Below the pieces are notes generated by a model. That model worked only from the letters and a program-made list of their open reading frames with translations, ran no database searches and had not been told where the DNA came from. DNA of 64,000 nt from Buxus sempervirens (lineage: Eukaryota; Streptophyta; Magnoliopsida; Buxales; Buxaceae): assembly GCA_947561395.2 (NCBI GenBank), contig OX387190.1, forward strand, positions 31,428,858 through 31,492,857, written 5' to 3'. A program made the translations under genes and the position numbers. Positions 46,876 through 60,342 of this stretch are shown piece by piece (within the stretch, counting starts at the first letter, position 1; every line of letters begins with the position of its first letter).

Positions 46876-49800
46876 ATGGGAACAATCATCAGCAACACAT
46901 CATTTGTTTTTCTTCGGAATAAGTTCCATAATTCAACACCTTCCGGCAAACCACTGATGCCAACCATCAGGCGTTCTTTTCCAGAAAAAATTCGAGCTTC
47001 TTCAGCAGACACCATCACAACAAAATCTGTATTTCTCTTTATCCCTTCATTTATTTTCTTGCAAGCATGAGTGTTATAGAATTTTCAGGACACTTCGCAC
47101 ATTGGCTTTTCATGCCTTCCTTACCTGTATCATTAAGTTTTTTTTGGCTATATCAATCCTTCCTGTCTGGAGAACATCTTTGTTTTCCAATTATGATGAC
47201 TATCTTACTAATTTTTTATATGATGTCCCTTTCAATTGGTGAAGACACGTATTTTTGTTCCTTAATTTGTCTTGAATATAATTTAATATATAAAATTTCA
47301 CCCCTACTATCAGCTTGAGCTTTTAGTAGGAACGGTGGTTTAACATGGTATCGAGGTCTTGTGTTCAATTCCCAGGGGCGAGTTTGCTTTGGCATTTATT
47401 TGTTAACAGGATTTTCATACCCTGTGTTTATCCTCCCCAAGTATGTTCCCATGCAATGTTGCGCATTGCAAGTGTGGGGGGAGTGTTTAAATATCATATC
47501 TAGGTCTTCTTAAATACGTAGTTGCACCTTCACCTATTAGCTTAAGCTTTTAGGTGCAATGGTCATTTAACAGACATTTGTCTAAAGGAGTTCTTGTGGA
47601 TATGTATATAGATGATTTTCCTCATCACCTGCCATCAGTTGGTTGTACAAACAGGAAAATGTACAATTTCATTTGCCCACCCCTCACCATTTTACATGTT
47701 GATGTGATTTTGGGCAATGTTTAAGATCTATTGACAGCAAAACTTTTAATTTGTTACAAGTGAATGGAGCTCTTGTCTTTGATGGCACAGTTCTTACAGG
47801 TACTTACATTGAGAAATGCTCCAGCCAGTGAGTCCCCAGCATGTGTTTGAAGGGTCTAAGCCTTCAAACTTAATACCTTGCTTTGTATGTATAGTTTTTG
47901 GAAATCTTTTCTTTTTATGTAATACGCTGATTAAGGTTGTGATCATTATCTAAATTAATTGTATGTTTGAGTACCCCTAATCAGAGTGAGAGACCAAGAA
48001 AATTGCAACTCTTCATTTGGTTCCTAAGCTATCAAAATTTTTTTTTCTTGTTTCCTTTTTAACTTGAATATCAAAGGCCATTCTGTTATACCCTTGTTTA
48101 TGCTGGATATCAGTCCTTTCAAATCCTGGTTCAAGACTTTCCTTTTTCCTAGCATTAATTGTATGTTCCCTGGCTCAACCACAAGGCCATTACCCTTGTT
48201 TATGCTTGATATCAGTCCTCTCAAATCTGGTTCTAGATTTTCCCTTTTCCTAGAATTAATTGTATGTTTCCTGGCTCAACCACAACTTACCTGAATCTCC
48301 ATAACTTCTTTATTGTTTATAGTTGTAATTGCCCTTGTATTTTGGACTATTTTCCTGTCTATCAATTTGGAGAATTTTAAGTTAAAAGGTCACTTATATT
48401 TTCTTTTACTCGTAGCCCTTTTAATATATGAATATTTAGGGTGTTGATCTAATGCAAGACTCCTATGGAGCAGTATAAATGCTTTATTGAAAATGCTTGG
48501 TCCTGATTGCAGCTTGGACTTGTAGTCTAATAAAAATGAACAAGCCTTTTTCTTCTTCTTTTTTTTATATTATTTTTATTTTTGTGAGATATGAACACTA
48601 ATTTTTTAACAGCAGTGTGTAACCTTAGTAGCAATTAACTGACAGCTAGCTGGCTAGGACTTAACGTTTCACGATTATTTAATGCTTTTTGTACATAATT
48701 TTCTTGGGTTTTGTTCATATTATTGATCACATACACACCTTTATGTATAATGTGCTTGCATATCAATTAGAATTTCTGTTCTTTTGATGATTATTATTTA
48801 GTGTTTATTAAGTCATTTATTTCACCATTTGTGGTCTGTGGCAGCATGGTTCTTTTCTCATTCACGTCGCTTGTATATGTTTAGGATCCTTTCCCAAAGA
48901 AAAAGGAATTTAATACCATGAAGATCAGTTTAGCTTGTCCTATTTGTTATGAACCACTGATTTCAAATGGTGAAGAAGGATTGACAGTGTAAGTTTTTCT
49001 TAGTCATGAAGTCATGACCAAGAATTATTCATATATCAAGTGGCTTGGCATATGTATGCGTCATCATTCTTTTCCATAATAACATTTTGTTTTTATTGTT
49101 TTTTCTCTCGTGTTTATGGAGGCGCATACTAATTTCATTACCATGTCAATGTGTACATATTGGACATGTTTGCTACAGTGAATCTACACCTAGGTGTTGT
49201 TTACAGTGCAGAGTTTGCAAGAAATCTTACTTTAGCAGTCAATCATATATTGACCTAACAGCAGCTAGCGGTGCCAAGGTGTACTCAGAATCTTATCCAG
49301 CGTCAACTGAACTTTTCAGGTTTGACTACCTATATAAATTTAATTTCTTTGCTAAATTTATGAACTTCCAAAAACATTCTTTTTCATTGTTATGTACAAT
49401 AATTTTTCCAGGATGGGTTTTTTTTTCACTAAAAGGTATACTATTAGAATAACACGGAGTTTGGACATTGTTAATTGCTTGATGCATGACATTGTAGCTT
49501 TCTAGGCATTAATTTGGAAGCCCAAGATAATAATTTCAGGTTCAAATTTGAATTGAACAATAAAATATACAGTCTTGGAATGTTCATGCTAACAGAATCA
49601 CTTTCTACACAGCCAACTTTGGTTTGCATGCTCTTGCTCTTGTTTTCACCCTTTGATTTTAGGACATGGATATTGTCATATCTTGAACCATGTCATTGAC
49701 GCAAAAAATTTTCTGCAATGTGGAAACAACATTATGGACTATATGTCATCACCATGAAGTGTAAAAATGTAATTCTTAAGACGGAAAAGTATATTGCAAT

Positions 49801-52800
49801 GGACAGTTGCACTATTCAAGATGTCATGGTTAATTCAAATAATAGTTGCTCATTGAAGATATTGGAAGATACGAAAGTGTAAAACAGCTTCACATCCTAA
49901 CTAGGAATTAATAAGGGTAGAGCTCTGAACTGATACACTAAGTCTCAGTCAATAAAAAGGTATTCTTAGTGGAGTTTTCACTCTAAGGGAACACAGTCAA
50001 AATTTTCTTCCATTGTAGTTATTCTTCTTTATTTATCTATTTTGGTAAGGGAGACACTCTACCTTAGGGGTATCTAGCATGGGGTGAAGGAATGCTTGAA
50101 CCCAGGTCCTGGGCGTAACATCATGAGACTTTAACCGCTAGAATGGATGTCAACTTTAATTGCAGTTGTGCTGGATAGCTTGTGACAACCTACTTAAATG
50201 CAGTCAAAAGTCTGGTGAGATCTGTTGACCAAAATGGAAAATTTGTACTGTACTTAAGATTTTGAGAGGAAAGAATGGAGATAGGAGAACACTTTGTGAT
50301 TAGTGACTTTCTTCCCTCTCTTAAGTTTCTTTTTTTTTTTTAAAGTTAATTATGTATAAAGATTAGATAGATGCTTTTCATTAAGGTAAGAATTTAACTT
50401 GGAGTATTATGTCTTGAGGATATTGTCAAAGGATAGGACTCTCAATACTTTCATTCGAGTTGTTTTTTCTTCCTTCTTGTATATTTGCTTAGTTTTTTGC
50501 AATAAAATATTTTCAAACTCCTTTTATCAGAATATTTTATCAATTGTTGCTTTGTTCATCAACCACCTAAAATCTTATATTAATTATTTTGTACACCAAT
50601 GAGTAGTGTAAATGCAAGATTTACTTGCAGATAATTGCAACAATAGTACAGATGTATGAAACCTGGACTAAATTATTTGGATAGTCTTAGCTTAGCTAGA
50701 ATGAAATGAAAGAACAACTAGTCATAATCACCACATAGTAGACTTAAAAATCACGGGACTCTCCAATGGGAGCTGATCTCTCCACTCTTCTTTCTCTATT
50801 TTCAGTATCAATATTCCCTACTTCTATCTCATTGTTAACAACCTTTAATTATAGGCTATAGCTTTTGATTGGTCTACGTAGCCCTCTTCTCATAGAAATA
50901 ATTGCCTCATGTAGCTAGGAGCACATTATACATGTGAAACTTGAACTTCATCCTAAAATTTTGTTACTATCATGATTATTTATCTGCCATGCAGATATCT
51001 TTTAATGATGGCTTCTTTCCATAATCATCCCACATGAATAGAATTTTTCTAGCACATGTAGACTTCATTATCCTGTAACTGCAATTGAGAGCATAAGTTA
51101 GATAAAAATGTAATTAATGTATGTAATTAGGGAGAATATCTCAGTCACTAAGTGTTTGGCCAACTATAAATTTGCTAATATGATACCATAGTTGACATAA
51201 TTTAAACCTGAGTGTATCATTGCAACATTCTGCACCATTCCCAAAAGTATCATATGGCTCTCAGAAATATTTGCACTATGCATCTGGAACATTATTTAGC
51301 GACAATTTTGGCTATTGTTTAATTCTTCTCTTTTTTGTTTGTCATCATATATCTCTGTTTTTGGAACCATTACACATCCAGATTTTCAATCAATAGTTTC
51401 ATTTATGGTGCCCATTTTCTTATATTCTGCCTTCTTCAATTCTTTCTGCTGTTTGTTGCAATATGATGTCGTTTTTGGAAACTTTTTTATTTTTCATATA
51501 TTTATATGCTTTTTTTTTTTATTATGGTAGGAATGATACTCAAAATCACATTATGTCTAGTGTAGAGGTAAACAGAGAAATCCCAATAGTTAGCATAAGT
51601 TTCAGTTGGAAAATATATATATCTTAGCAAGATTTCTTTCATGATGATTTACAGAGAATACAGTTAAAGACTTTCTTTTACTACATTTACTGAACAGTCT
51701 CTAGGAACCTATTTAAATGCATGGCATGCCCAAAGGCATGCAGTCAAAAATCTTGCGAGACTAGCTGACCAAGCTAACTGATTCCGCATGATGAAGTATT
51801 AATAACATAACTTCAACTAGAGGAGATAAGCATTATCAAACCACCTCTGATATAATTTTAAATGCCTGAAATTTTTTCATAATGGACTGATCAAAATAAT
51901 ATCAATTTGAATTTATCTCACCAGGCTTTGCATTAATGGCGCACACCTGGAAATTTGTTGTCAGTCAGTGAGACAGTGCCTTGTAGAATATTCTTCTTCC
52001 TTGACATACAAAATGTAAAGCCTATCACATGGCAGTGGTAATGTTTACATTTTTGAGCTTTTTGAGAGCTAGTTACCTACTGTATGAAACTATAATGCTT
52101 ACAACTAGCAGCCTATACGGTCTTTATCCTGATCTATGAATTTTATCTGGACCTTGTATCAGATTTTCATTTTCTGTCCAAAACAATGCCGTATATTATA
52201 CTCCATGATCAATGGATTTTTCTGACACTTAGAGGACATCTCAGTTAAGGGCTTGAGGCCCGTTCGATGGTGTTTGATTACCCATGAATATATGCCATAT
52301 CTCCCGGATATTCTGTTTATGCACTACACATGTAATGTTCTCAAACAACATATATTGCTATCTATATCTATGTATTCATTTGAAGTATACAAATATTTTA
52401 TGAGTAACTCTTTTGCTTTTCTCTTTTGAATTTGTATCTCTGTAGTAACTCATATTGATCGTTCTCTTGCCCAGGCTTCCACTGATATCATTTCTTTATG
52501 AGCGTGGATGGCGTCAATTTTTCTCTGCATTGTTTAGGGCGCCAGGCCCTGAGAAAGAGGTAAGGTGATATTCGATTCTTTTGTTAAAATAATGTTCCCC
52601 TGGAAGGATTTATTGAAATAATTTATTTTAATTTACATTTCCAAACTATATTTACTTCATTCAGTTGGGATAAGTTTCAGAAAACCTTCTTCAGCATTAT
52701 GAAATAGATTTTTGTAGATATTTTTCCTTGCTGCTACTTAATAAATGAATTTTACCACTGCTTATGTTTTCTCAATGATTTTGGTGCTTTGTGTTTTTTT

Positions 52801-55214
52801 TATTTATAATAATATAATGATTTTTTAACTGCAAAGAAACATCAGCAATGTTTAATGATGTGTCCAATAATTTGATTGCAGTTTGAAATGGTAAAAGATT
52901 ACCTTAAGCCTGTGTTGGGTGGAAACATTATTGATGTCAGCTGTGGAAGTGGCCAATTTTCAAGACTTTTTGCCAAGAGTGGATTGTTTTCCCACGTTGT
53001 TGCTCTGGATTTTTCCGAGAACATGCTCAAGGAATGCTATGGCTTCATAAAGGAGGAGGAGGGATTCCCCAAAGAGTATCATCCTGATTTTAAGATTTGG
53101 GGATGGGTTTTTCTAGTGTTTTCTGTGGTTGCAACTTTTCAGAAAGCTTTCTCTCTTAAAAAATGGAAAAAAATAAGGAAAAAGAAAAGGAAGTTTCATC
53201 TTGCTAACATTGAACTTGAACATTTTCCTTTTTCTTTCAGGAGCATAGTTCTGGTTAGAGCAGATATCTCTAGACTTCCATTTGTTTCAGGTTCTGTTGA
53301 TGCTGTGAATGCAGGTGCTGCATTGCATTGTTGGCCTTCACCATCATCTGCTGTAAGCATTTCTTTATGTTGTTTAAATCCTATTTGCTTATGAGATCTG
53401 TTTACGGAATGGTACTGGAAACTGGATGGTGATACTACTCACTACTTCCTTGTTTTGCATGATATTAGTACCTTTTTTCTTAATCCCTAACTGTTATGTT
53501 ACAAATAAAGTTACATTCGAGTTCACTCTATCGAATATTTTGGCATCCTGTAGTCATCCGTGGGCAAAAGTATAATTCCATTTTCCCTACTATTATCTGG
53601 GAGGTTGTGGTTAGGGGAAAATATTTCCTTTTACTTATTCCTTTTGTGTGTCAACGATATGAAATTTTCAAGGATTTCCTGTCTACTTTTAGAAGGTGAA
53701 ACAGGCTATTTATATTTCCACGTATTGTTGCTAACTTGTGATCATTTCTGTCCATAGTGATTGTTTACCACAAAAAAATGTTTAGGATTTTGATTATTCC
53801 TTGGCTTTTTTCCTTGCTCTTCTGTCTTCTGTTTTAAAACTTTCAGATTCCTTCCTTCCTTTTTCCTCCTAATTTACTGCCCAGTCTTATCAATGGCATT
53901 GGGAGGGTTTTTAGGAAGACAATGGGTCGTGTAAGTTATTTTTTTTCCTGACCCTGTCATTATCAGAGACACAAACTAGTTGAGCAGTACCTTTGTCCAG
54001 TAGTTTTCTATGAGATTATGAATGTCAGCAGTGGATTCCTTTTTATGTGATCTTTTAAAGGGTATCTGCTTTCTTCTGTCATATTTGTGATGGAATTCAT
54101 TTATTATGTTTTAATTGCATCTGCTATATTTTTCTATGGAAAAGGATATAAGAAAGTTATTTGAAATCACCAATATGAATTGGACATGCGGTTAATTAAT
54201 ATGAAGATAAATGAAGCACACTGGTGGAAGATAATTTATCTTGATGTAACCACACATGTAGATGCATGCATATTGTAGAATTGGCAGACTATTTGGTCAA
54301 TCATGTTTTAGACAAAGATCATTTGGACACAGTGATATAAAATATAATCTTACCTCCAAACCAATATTTTTGTGATTTCAGATGGCAAAATAATTGGATT
54401 TATAATTGTAAATATTACTAAGCAAGAAAATCTGAAGAGGTGAGGAAATTTATGGCATGTCAATATGGGTTGTCATTGAATTTGTTTTTCCTCTTCCACG
54501 CCAAAGAAAACATGGATTCACTTGCTTGATTTCCTTTTTATTTCTCATGGAAACATTTCTCTTCAAACTCAAGACTATCTGATGAATTCAGATTAGGAGA
54601 TTTTCATAGAATGCTTATACATGCCTTCTGTTTCAAGCATTGGAACTTCCAAGATGAAGTGCTGAACTTCCATTGTGTTATGGTTTTGTAGGTAGCAGAA
54701 ATAAGTCGAATTTTACGACCAGGAGGCGTATTCGTTGCTTCCACCTTCATTGCTGATGGCATTTATTCTGGCATGCAATTTTCAGGGGTATATTTATTCT
54801 TTTCTATTCGCTTGCATCATTTAGGTTAGCAGGATTTTAGATTCCTAAATATTCATTGCGAGGGATGGAAGGCAATTAAAAAAGAAAAAAAAATGCCTTT
54901 TCTTGTACAGAACAGTTTCTAATACTATTAGGTTCATTAAGTCAAAATTTGCCTGTTTCTTGTTAAGTCTGTCATGCAAATCGTGGTCATAGGGAGAGGA
55001 TGGAAAGTATTTGCGTGATAAACCTTTCTAGTCTGTCTACTCAGCCATGCTGACAAGAGTGGTGTTTCATTTCTGTTGCATGGAACAGCATTCAGGTGGC
55101 TTCTTCTCATCTGAACGTGAATTGGAAGATCTCTGCAAAGTGCTTCAGTTGGTTAACTTTAGAAGTATGAGGAATGGGCCCTTTATCATGATTTCTGCGA
55201 CCAAACCCATATAA
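46876..55214 (+). CDS. Plastid-type SAM-dependent methyltransferase (UbiE-like), eight exons
   Basis: Predicted 336-residue methyltransferase like Arabidopsis At1g78140/At2g41040, which are plastid, plastoglobule-associated proteins of unknown substrate. Exons: 46876-47028, 48885-48988, 49179-49319, 52475-52559, 52882-53075, 53241-53352, 54692-54787, 55089-55214. All are GT-AG and all phases agree. Residues 1-51 are Ser/Thr/Arg-rich, a likely transit peptide. A CxxC pair (69/72, LACPICYEPL) and another (96/99, QCRVCKKSY) form a zinc-ribbon-like module. Rossmann motif I is IIDVSCGSGQ (177-186), motif II VALDFSENML ends near 210, and RADISRLPF, AGAALHCWPSP and LRPGGVFVASTF follow. It ends SATKPI. 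Between the CxxC pairs the usual AIYRSGF stretch is replaced by ESTPRCC, so exon 3's start is the least certain point. Intron 5 (165 bases) is an open frame in phase. The first exon is inferred from phase and composition. Confidence 0.85.
48076..48289. repeat. 109-bp tandem duplication in methyltransferase intron 1
   Basis: The unit beginning GGCCATT at 48076 recurs at 48185 with only a few changes. Both contain ACCCTTGTTTATGCT, ATATCAGTCC, TAATTGTATGTT and CCTGGCTCAACCACAA. Located in intron 1. Confidence 0.9.
53076..53240 (+). other. In-frame, stop-free intron (possible retained exon)
   Basis: The intron between exons 5 and 6 of the methyltransferase is 165 bases, a multiple of three, and has no in-frame stop. 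Retention would add 55 residues, including a lysine-rich stretch (KKWKKIRKKKRKF), inside the SAM domain. Splicing out (GA|GTATC ... TTTCAG|GAG) joins EGFPKE to SIVLVRADIS, which matches the family. Confidence 0.6.
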
Positions 55215-56628
55215 TCATTCTGTTACACTGTCGTTTCTTGGTTCTCAACATTGTTGCAATTTACTTATAAGCCCTATCGGCGGTAGATTCCTATTATATG
55301 ACTAAGTTGGAGTTTCAGTGGCATCAAGTATTTGCACAATTCTGAAGGTATTGTAACTTGTAAGCACTTAAAAGTCAATAAATAAATAAAGGACTTCTAC
55401 TTAGTAGTAGCAAACTTCTTTTCATTTGTCATTAATCAATTCAAATGAGTAACAGAACTTATAGGTCTCAGATCTGAATCAAGCTAGACTTGTGATAGAA
55501 TATCATTTTTGCTATGCTGTGATTGGATTGAGCCTGCTGCATTGTCAAAGTGTCATATGCTCATTTCCTACTTGCTGTTATCTTCAACTGACTTCGTGTC
55601 CACAAAGCTTACCATGCTTAAAACTTGCTTTTACTGTCTTTATGAATAACAATCCAAATAACAAGTGCTTTCTTTAAGTGGAAATGGAAGAAAAAGCACT
55701 TAAATTAAGCACTGCCAAATGCAGCCTTTATATTCAATCTCACCCATTTCATGGTGGGATCTACTTGCATAATTGCCAGCTTGGACTTTATGATATCCTA
55801 GGTGCCTGTTTCTGGCTGATTTTTATAAACTCAACAAGAACACAAAAAATGAAACCTTATGGATATTGTCACAAAATGCACAAAATATGAGGATTTGGTA
55901 ATTCTAAAATAGGTAAGCAGAAGGAAATTTGAATTGCTTTTTCTGAAGGAAAAATGAATTTCAAATCTTCGCTAATATACATGTATTGCAGAATGAATAT
56001 TGATAGCAGTTAAATCAGTCATAATCTACATCTTTATTTGGGCTGAAGCTATGAGATCTTGCGAGGGACCCAATGACATAGTGTAAGGAACAAGTATCCT
56101 TTTTGAGTTGCAGCTGGCATTTTTTCAGGTAGAAGGAATTCAAGATTTTAACTGTCATAGTGTTTATAAAATTTCTTCTTTGTTAAAGTTGTTATAATAC
56201 TTAATTCCATACTTAGTTAAAGTTGTTATATATTTGTTTGTAACCTTTAAAACGAGATTGGAAATTTTAAAGCATTTCTCCCCTGATTAATGAGGTCATC
56301 AAGTCACTGACTCACATATTGTTAGTGTCACGAAGGCAATTTGTTAATAATCACTTATTAAAAAAAAGGGACAACTTGACAATAATAAAGTAGTTATCTC
56401 AAATTATGTACTAACAAGAGATACAAATGATAATTGAGTTATAAATCTAATAATAATAATGGAAAAATAAAGGATTTGTATAGTTGCTAGAAATGAAACC
56501 ATAGTTAAAAATATTTATCATTTAACATCCTCTCCTGTGTGTTTAGCTAAGATTTACATTTCACACGTCTGAAACCCTGAACAATAAAGCCAGCTTCTGT
56601 TTGGTGGAGTAATTTGTTCTTCTAAAAT
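55215..56628. other. Tail-to-tail intergenic region
   Basis: Holds the 3' UTRs of the methyltransferase (+) and the transporter (-). The open frames at 55492-55890 show no family resemblance. No repeat recognised. Confidence 0.45.
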
Positions 56629-59558
56629 TCAGAATTTTGCTGATGGGAAGAGCAGGGCCTTCTCATCATCTTCATCAAGGTCAAGTTTTTCTCTTTCTCC
56701 ATGTTCTGTTTCAGCAAACTGGGCATGAGAATATTCACTCCCATCTGGAGGAGTTTCCAACTCTAATTGTTGCATCTCTGATTCTATTAGCGCAACCATG
56801 TGTGCTCTCTCCCTGTCTCTTGGATAAGTACAGTAGAGAAAGCAGAATATGAAACAACTGACAGCCCTTGGAATTCCTACAGCTGTGTAAAGAGCCTTGG
56901 CCAGTGCTGCAGCATTCTTTCTATCTGTTGCAAGCTCTGTGGATTGGTTAGATCCTTTAGGAAGAGGCTTATAACCATAAACATGCTGAGCAAGAATCCC
57001 AACTACAGGAGGACCAAATGATGACAGTATGGTCTCAAAAGATCGGTCGAGCGCATAGATGCTTGTTCGTGATTTCTCAGGTACAATCTCTGCAAATATT
57101 GGACTGTGCACATCATATGTATTAGTAACTAATCAGTAAATAAAGATATACGGCTGCTAAATCTCATTATCTCATGTAAGATTATTGTTTCATAAATTTG
57201 TTAACACCAATTATTGCTGATGTTCTTGTCTTGTTGGCATAGAAAAGTAAAAACAGAAAAGATTGGAGATAAGAGGGTTACTTGTTTGTCCCTGGAGCAA
57301 TCCAGGAGATGCTCAAACCCATGACGACGAAGACCAAGCCATGCATGAAAGCCGTGGAGGGATTTTCTGGTAAAAGCAGAAGCAGTACCGCTGCCAGAGG
57401 AATGGTTGACACTATGCTTATCTGTGCCAGGATTATCCTGCCTGAATTGGGCAATCGGTTGGCTAGGATATCACCCATTCTTCCCCCAAAGAGTCCACCT
57501 AATGAAGCAGCAACTGTAAACATGGTTATGATGAATGCTGTTGTTCCATGGGAGAAGCCGATAAGCTCCAACCACATGGGTGCAAATGTCAAAGCTGATC
57601 CAGGGAACGATCCAGGGACACCCTGAGCTACAATTATCTGGAAGGAAGGAATTCTGACAACAGATTTGGCTTCTTGAAGAAGGTCCTTTATGTCTGACAA
57701 CATGGACTTATGTTGATTTAGATCTGGAGCTTTAGAATAACCATCTGAAAAGTGTGGATCCTTGGCAAATCGGCGAACCAAAATGCCCACCATAACACTG
57801 ACTAGTCCAACTAGATGAAAGGAAATTCTCCAACCTGCAATCCCCATGAATGATGATTGGGCAAGCAGTACTGCACAGAGGTTACCAATGATGGAGCCAA
57901 CATTGCCAGTTAGATACAGCCAACCAAAAGCCATTCCACGGTTGCTATCGTCAGTGGAATCAGCAACAAGGGACTGAATGGCTGGTGTAACTATAGCAAG
58001 TCCAATCCCGTTTAAAGCCCTGGAAATTGCCACCTGAACAGCAGAAGCAACACAACTGAAGTTCCGAGCAGAAATAAACACAACATTACTTCTCTCTTAC
58101 ATTGTTCAATGAAGTAGATGCAAAGCTTCAAAAATCAATACCAGTATGAAGGGCGCTACTCTCAAAAGATGTGTGTTTCAGAAAGTTCTCAATGGAATGT
58201 CTACCCATGTTGATGTCAGTTTGGTTCCTGCAAATGCTCTCACCGTTAATTGCTTCTTCAATTTAAAGGAATATGTGAAACTTTATCCATTGTTACTGTG
58301 TGATCACTTCAGTAATTTTACTTCAACATTACCTCCTGTGTTTGACACTCAGAATCTGCGTTTGAAGTGACACTTAAAAATCTGTATATAGAAATAATAG
58401 ATAAATTTAAAGGAACTTAATTGCTGTAGTTCTCTATTTTTCAACTTCAAATTTCATGCTAATTGATCTAGCTGAAGTTCCATGTCACCACAGAAACCAT
58501 ATTGTTTGCTGAGTATTCCTTCCTCCTCTGGAAAAAAATATCTACAAATTCAGACACCCGCTTCAGTAATTTTCTTTTTGATTAGAAGTCGAGTACTTTG
58601 TGGCGTATATCTAATTGTAAAACCTTTAAAAGATGCATTTTCTGTAGGTTTTACACAAACATTTATTCATCATACTTAGTTACTTACTAATTTTGCTTTT
58701 GCTTCTGTGTCTCAGTTTATTCATTCCTAATGCTTTTCATTACTGTGAAGTCATTGATTTTAGGCTCGGCAAGTGCCACCAAATCCACCACTTCTTAGTT
58801 TTCTCCAAACCAAGTCATCAAGTTTTTCATTTGGAATTCCCTTGTTAATCTTTCTTTCCAAAATTCCCAACTTACAATCACAAACTGGGATTTCAAATTT
58901 CCAGTCAGGACTAGATACTCGCTTAAAGCAAGATGCTTGAACTAGAAAGGATCAGTTCCGATTTCTTTCATTTTACAAGTATCAGTGTAATGAAATGACC
59001 TAGTTGCCCGTTTCATTTTACACTTAAAATCCGAAGCAACTTCATTTGGCCTTGAATACATTGGATCTGCTTAACTACCCCTCTCTGAAATATGGAATAC
59101 AGTTGAATCTAAGGGGATGAACAAGGGAGGGGAAAAAAATTTCGATCTTCCAATTCACTCCAAAGCCTGAAAGGTAAGGAAGATTGCCAAAAAAAAAAGC
59201 GAAAAAATACCACAAGACATGAGAAAGAGAGAGGAACCTGAAGGAAAGTAGAGGATAAAGCAACGAGGAAGGTAGCAGCCGCCCAAAGGATGGCACCAAG
59301 GGCAATGACATGGGTGCGGTTGTGACGGGCAGCCAAGTAGACGGCGAGAGGATAGCAAGACGTCTGTACAATGGATCGGAAGAGAGAGAGTGAGCCGAGC
59401 CCGGTGGGATCGGTGTGGAGTGCAGCTCCCACCTCCTTGTACACACCTGGAAGCAGAGACTCGTCTGCTCTCTCCATGATTCCAGCCAAGTTCACCAGTA
59501 TCAATGTTAACGTCTCTGCTTTCATCTCCTTCATCCTCGTCTTCATCTTCATCCTCAT
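56629..59558 (-). CDS. MFS transporter, UNE2/spinster-like, three exons
   Basis: Polytopic major facilitator protein of about 515 residues, close in memory to Arabidopsis At1g78130 (UNE2). Substrate unknown. Exons on the minus strand: 59238-59558, 57282-58033, 56629-57103; the frame closes exactly. Conserved text includes NLAGIMERADESLLPGVYKE at the first segment, ARHNRTHVIALGA as the motif A-like loop after segment 2, NGIGLAIVTPAIQSLVAD, STDDSNRGMAFGWL, FGGRMGDILANRLPNSGR and EIVPEKSRTSIYALDRSFE. About 12 hydrophobic segments are expected, with a long loop around RFAKDPHFSDGYSK and an acidic cytosolic tail (EREKLDLDEDDEK). Several in-frame ATGs cluster at 59558-59525; I took the first. The one at 59525 (MKAET) matches the family start better and would give 504 residues. 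The frame is open upstream to 59744, but that part does not look like the family. Confidence 0.92.
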
Positions 59559-60342
59559 ATTCGTCTTATCCGCTCTGCTCTCTGTCTGAGAGAGAGAGAA
59601 GCCGTCTCTTGTCCGATCGTATTGGTTGACTGGCTTGACGATGGCAAATTCGTGCCCGAGGTGAATCCGGCCAAGGTTTAGCCACGTGTTGCGCAGAGAA
59701 TTTATGAGGGCAACTTGGTTCGGAATGGTCCGGGAGGGCATCAACCCAAAACAAAACCGAACCGAACCGAACCGAATTGATAACAGATCACCTCAAACCG
59801 AAAACTAAATCGAACATGCATACATTTGTGGGTTTAATTCAGTTCAGTTTAATGAAAAGCATGGGTTCATTTTGTTCGGTTCCGTTTAATCGAGACTCAA
59901 CAAAAACCAAAGTACTACGGTTTACAGATTTCACCAAACCATATATTTCGAAATCCAAGTTTTGGTCACATGATTCATTGATTTGATCGAACCAAGCTTC
60001 ACTCCTAGCACCCAAATTTTGTACCAAGAGAAGTATATAAGAAAGTCCATAAAATCCAAAAAAAATAATAATAATAATAACAATAATAATAGACTAATGG
60101 TGGTAAAATTGGCTTAAAAGGTAGAATGATCATTTTAAAAGCCTAATCATCTGGAAATTCTTGTCTCAAGACAGAACTGTATTGAGTATATGCTTTTTGC
60201 CTAGTTCTACTTATCAGTTATCTAATTCAAAAAACTTCTGCACTTTCCAACAAAACACTCCACGAATCTCTTTCTTCTCGCCCATCCCAGGGAAAGGAGA
60301 CTACCACACTTTCACAAGGAAAGGAAGCCCTTTTTAGGCATT
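59559..60342. other. Upstream region of the MFS gene
   Basis: Promoter-side sequence. Four tandem AACCG pentamers near 59755-59777 and ATT-triplet runs near 60066-60090. AACCGAA/TTCGGTT phrases at 59750-59960 hint at a worn hAT-like MITE whose ends could not be fixed. Confidence 0.4.

Noticed and set aside
46809-47018. 69-codon minus-strand frame
   Set aside because: Antisense to the inferred transit-peptide exon of the methyltransferase, which joins in phase with the next exon.
59559-59744. Extended N-terminus of the MFS transporter
   Set aside because: Open frame without family similarity; the conserved protein begins at the ATG cluster 59525-59558.
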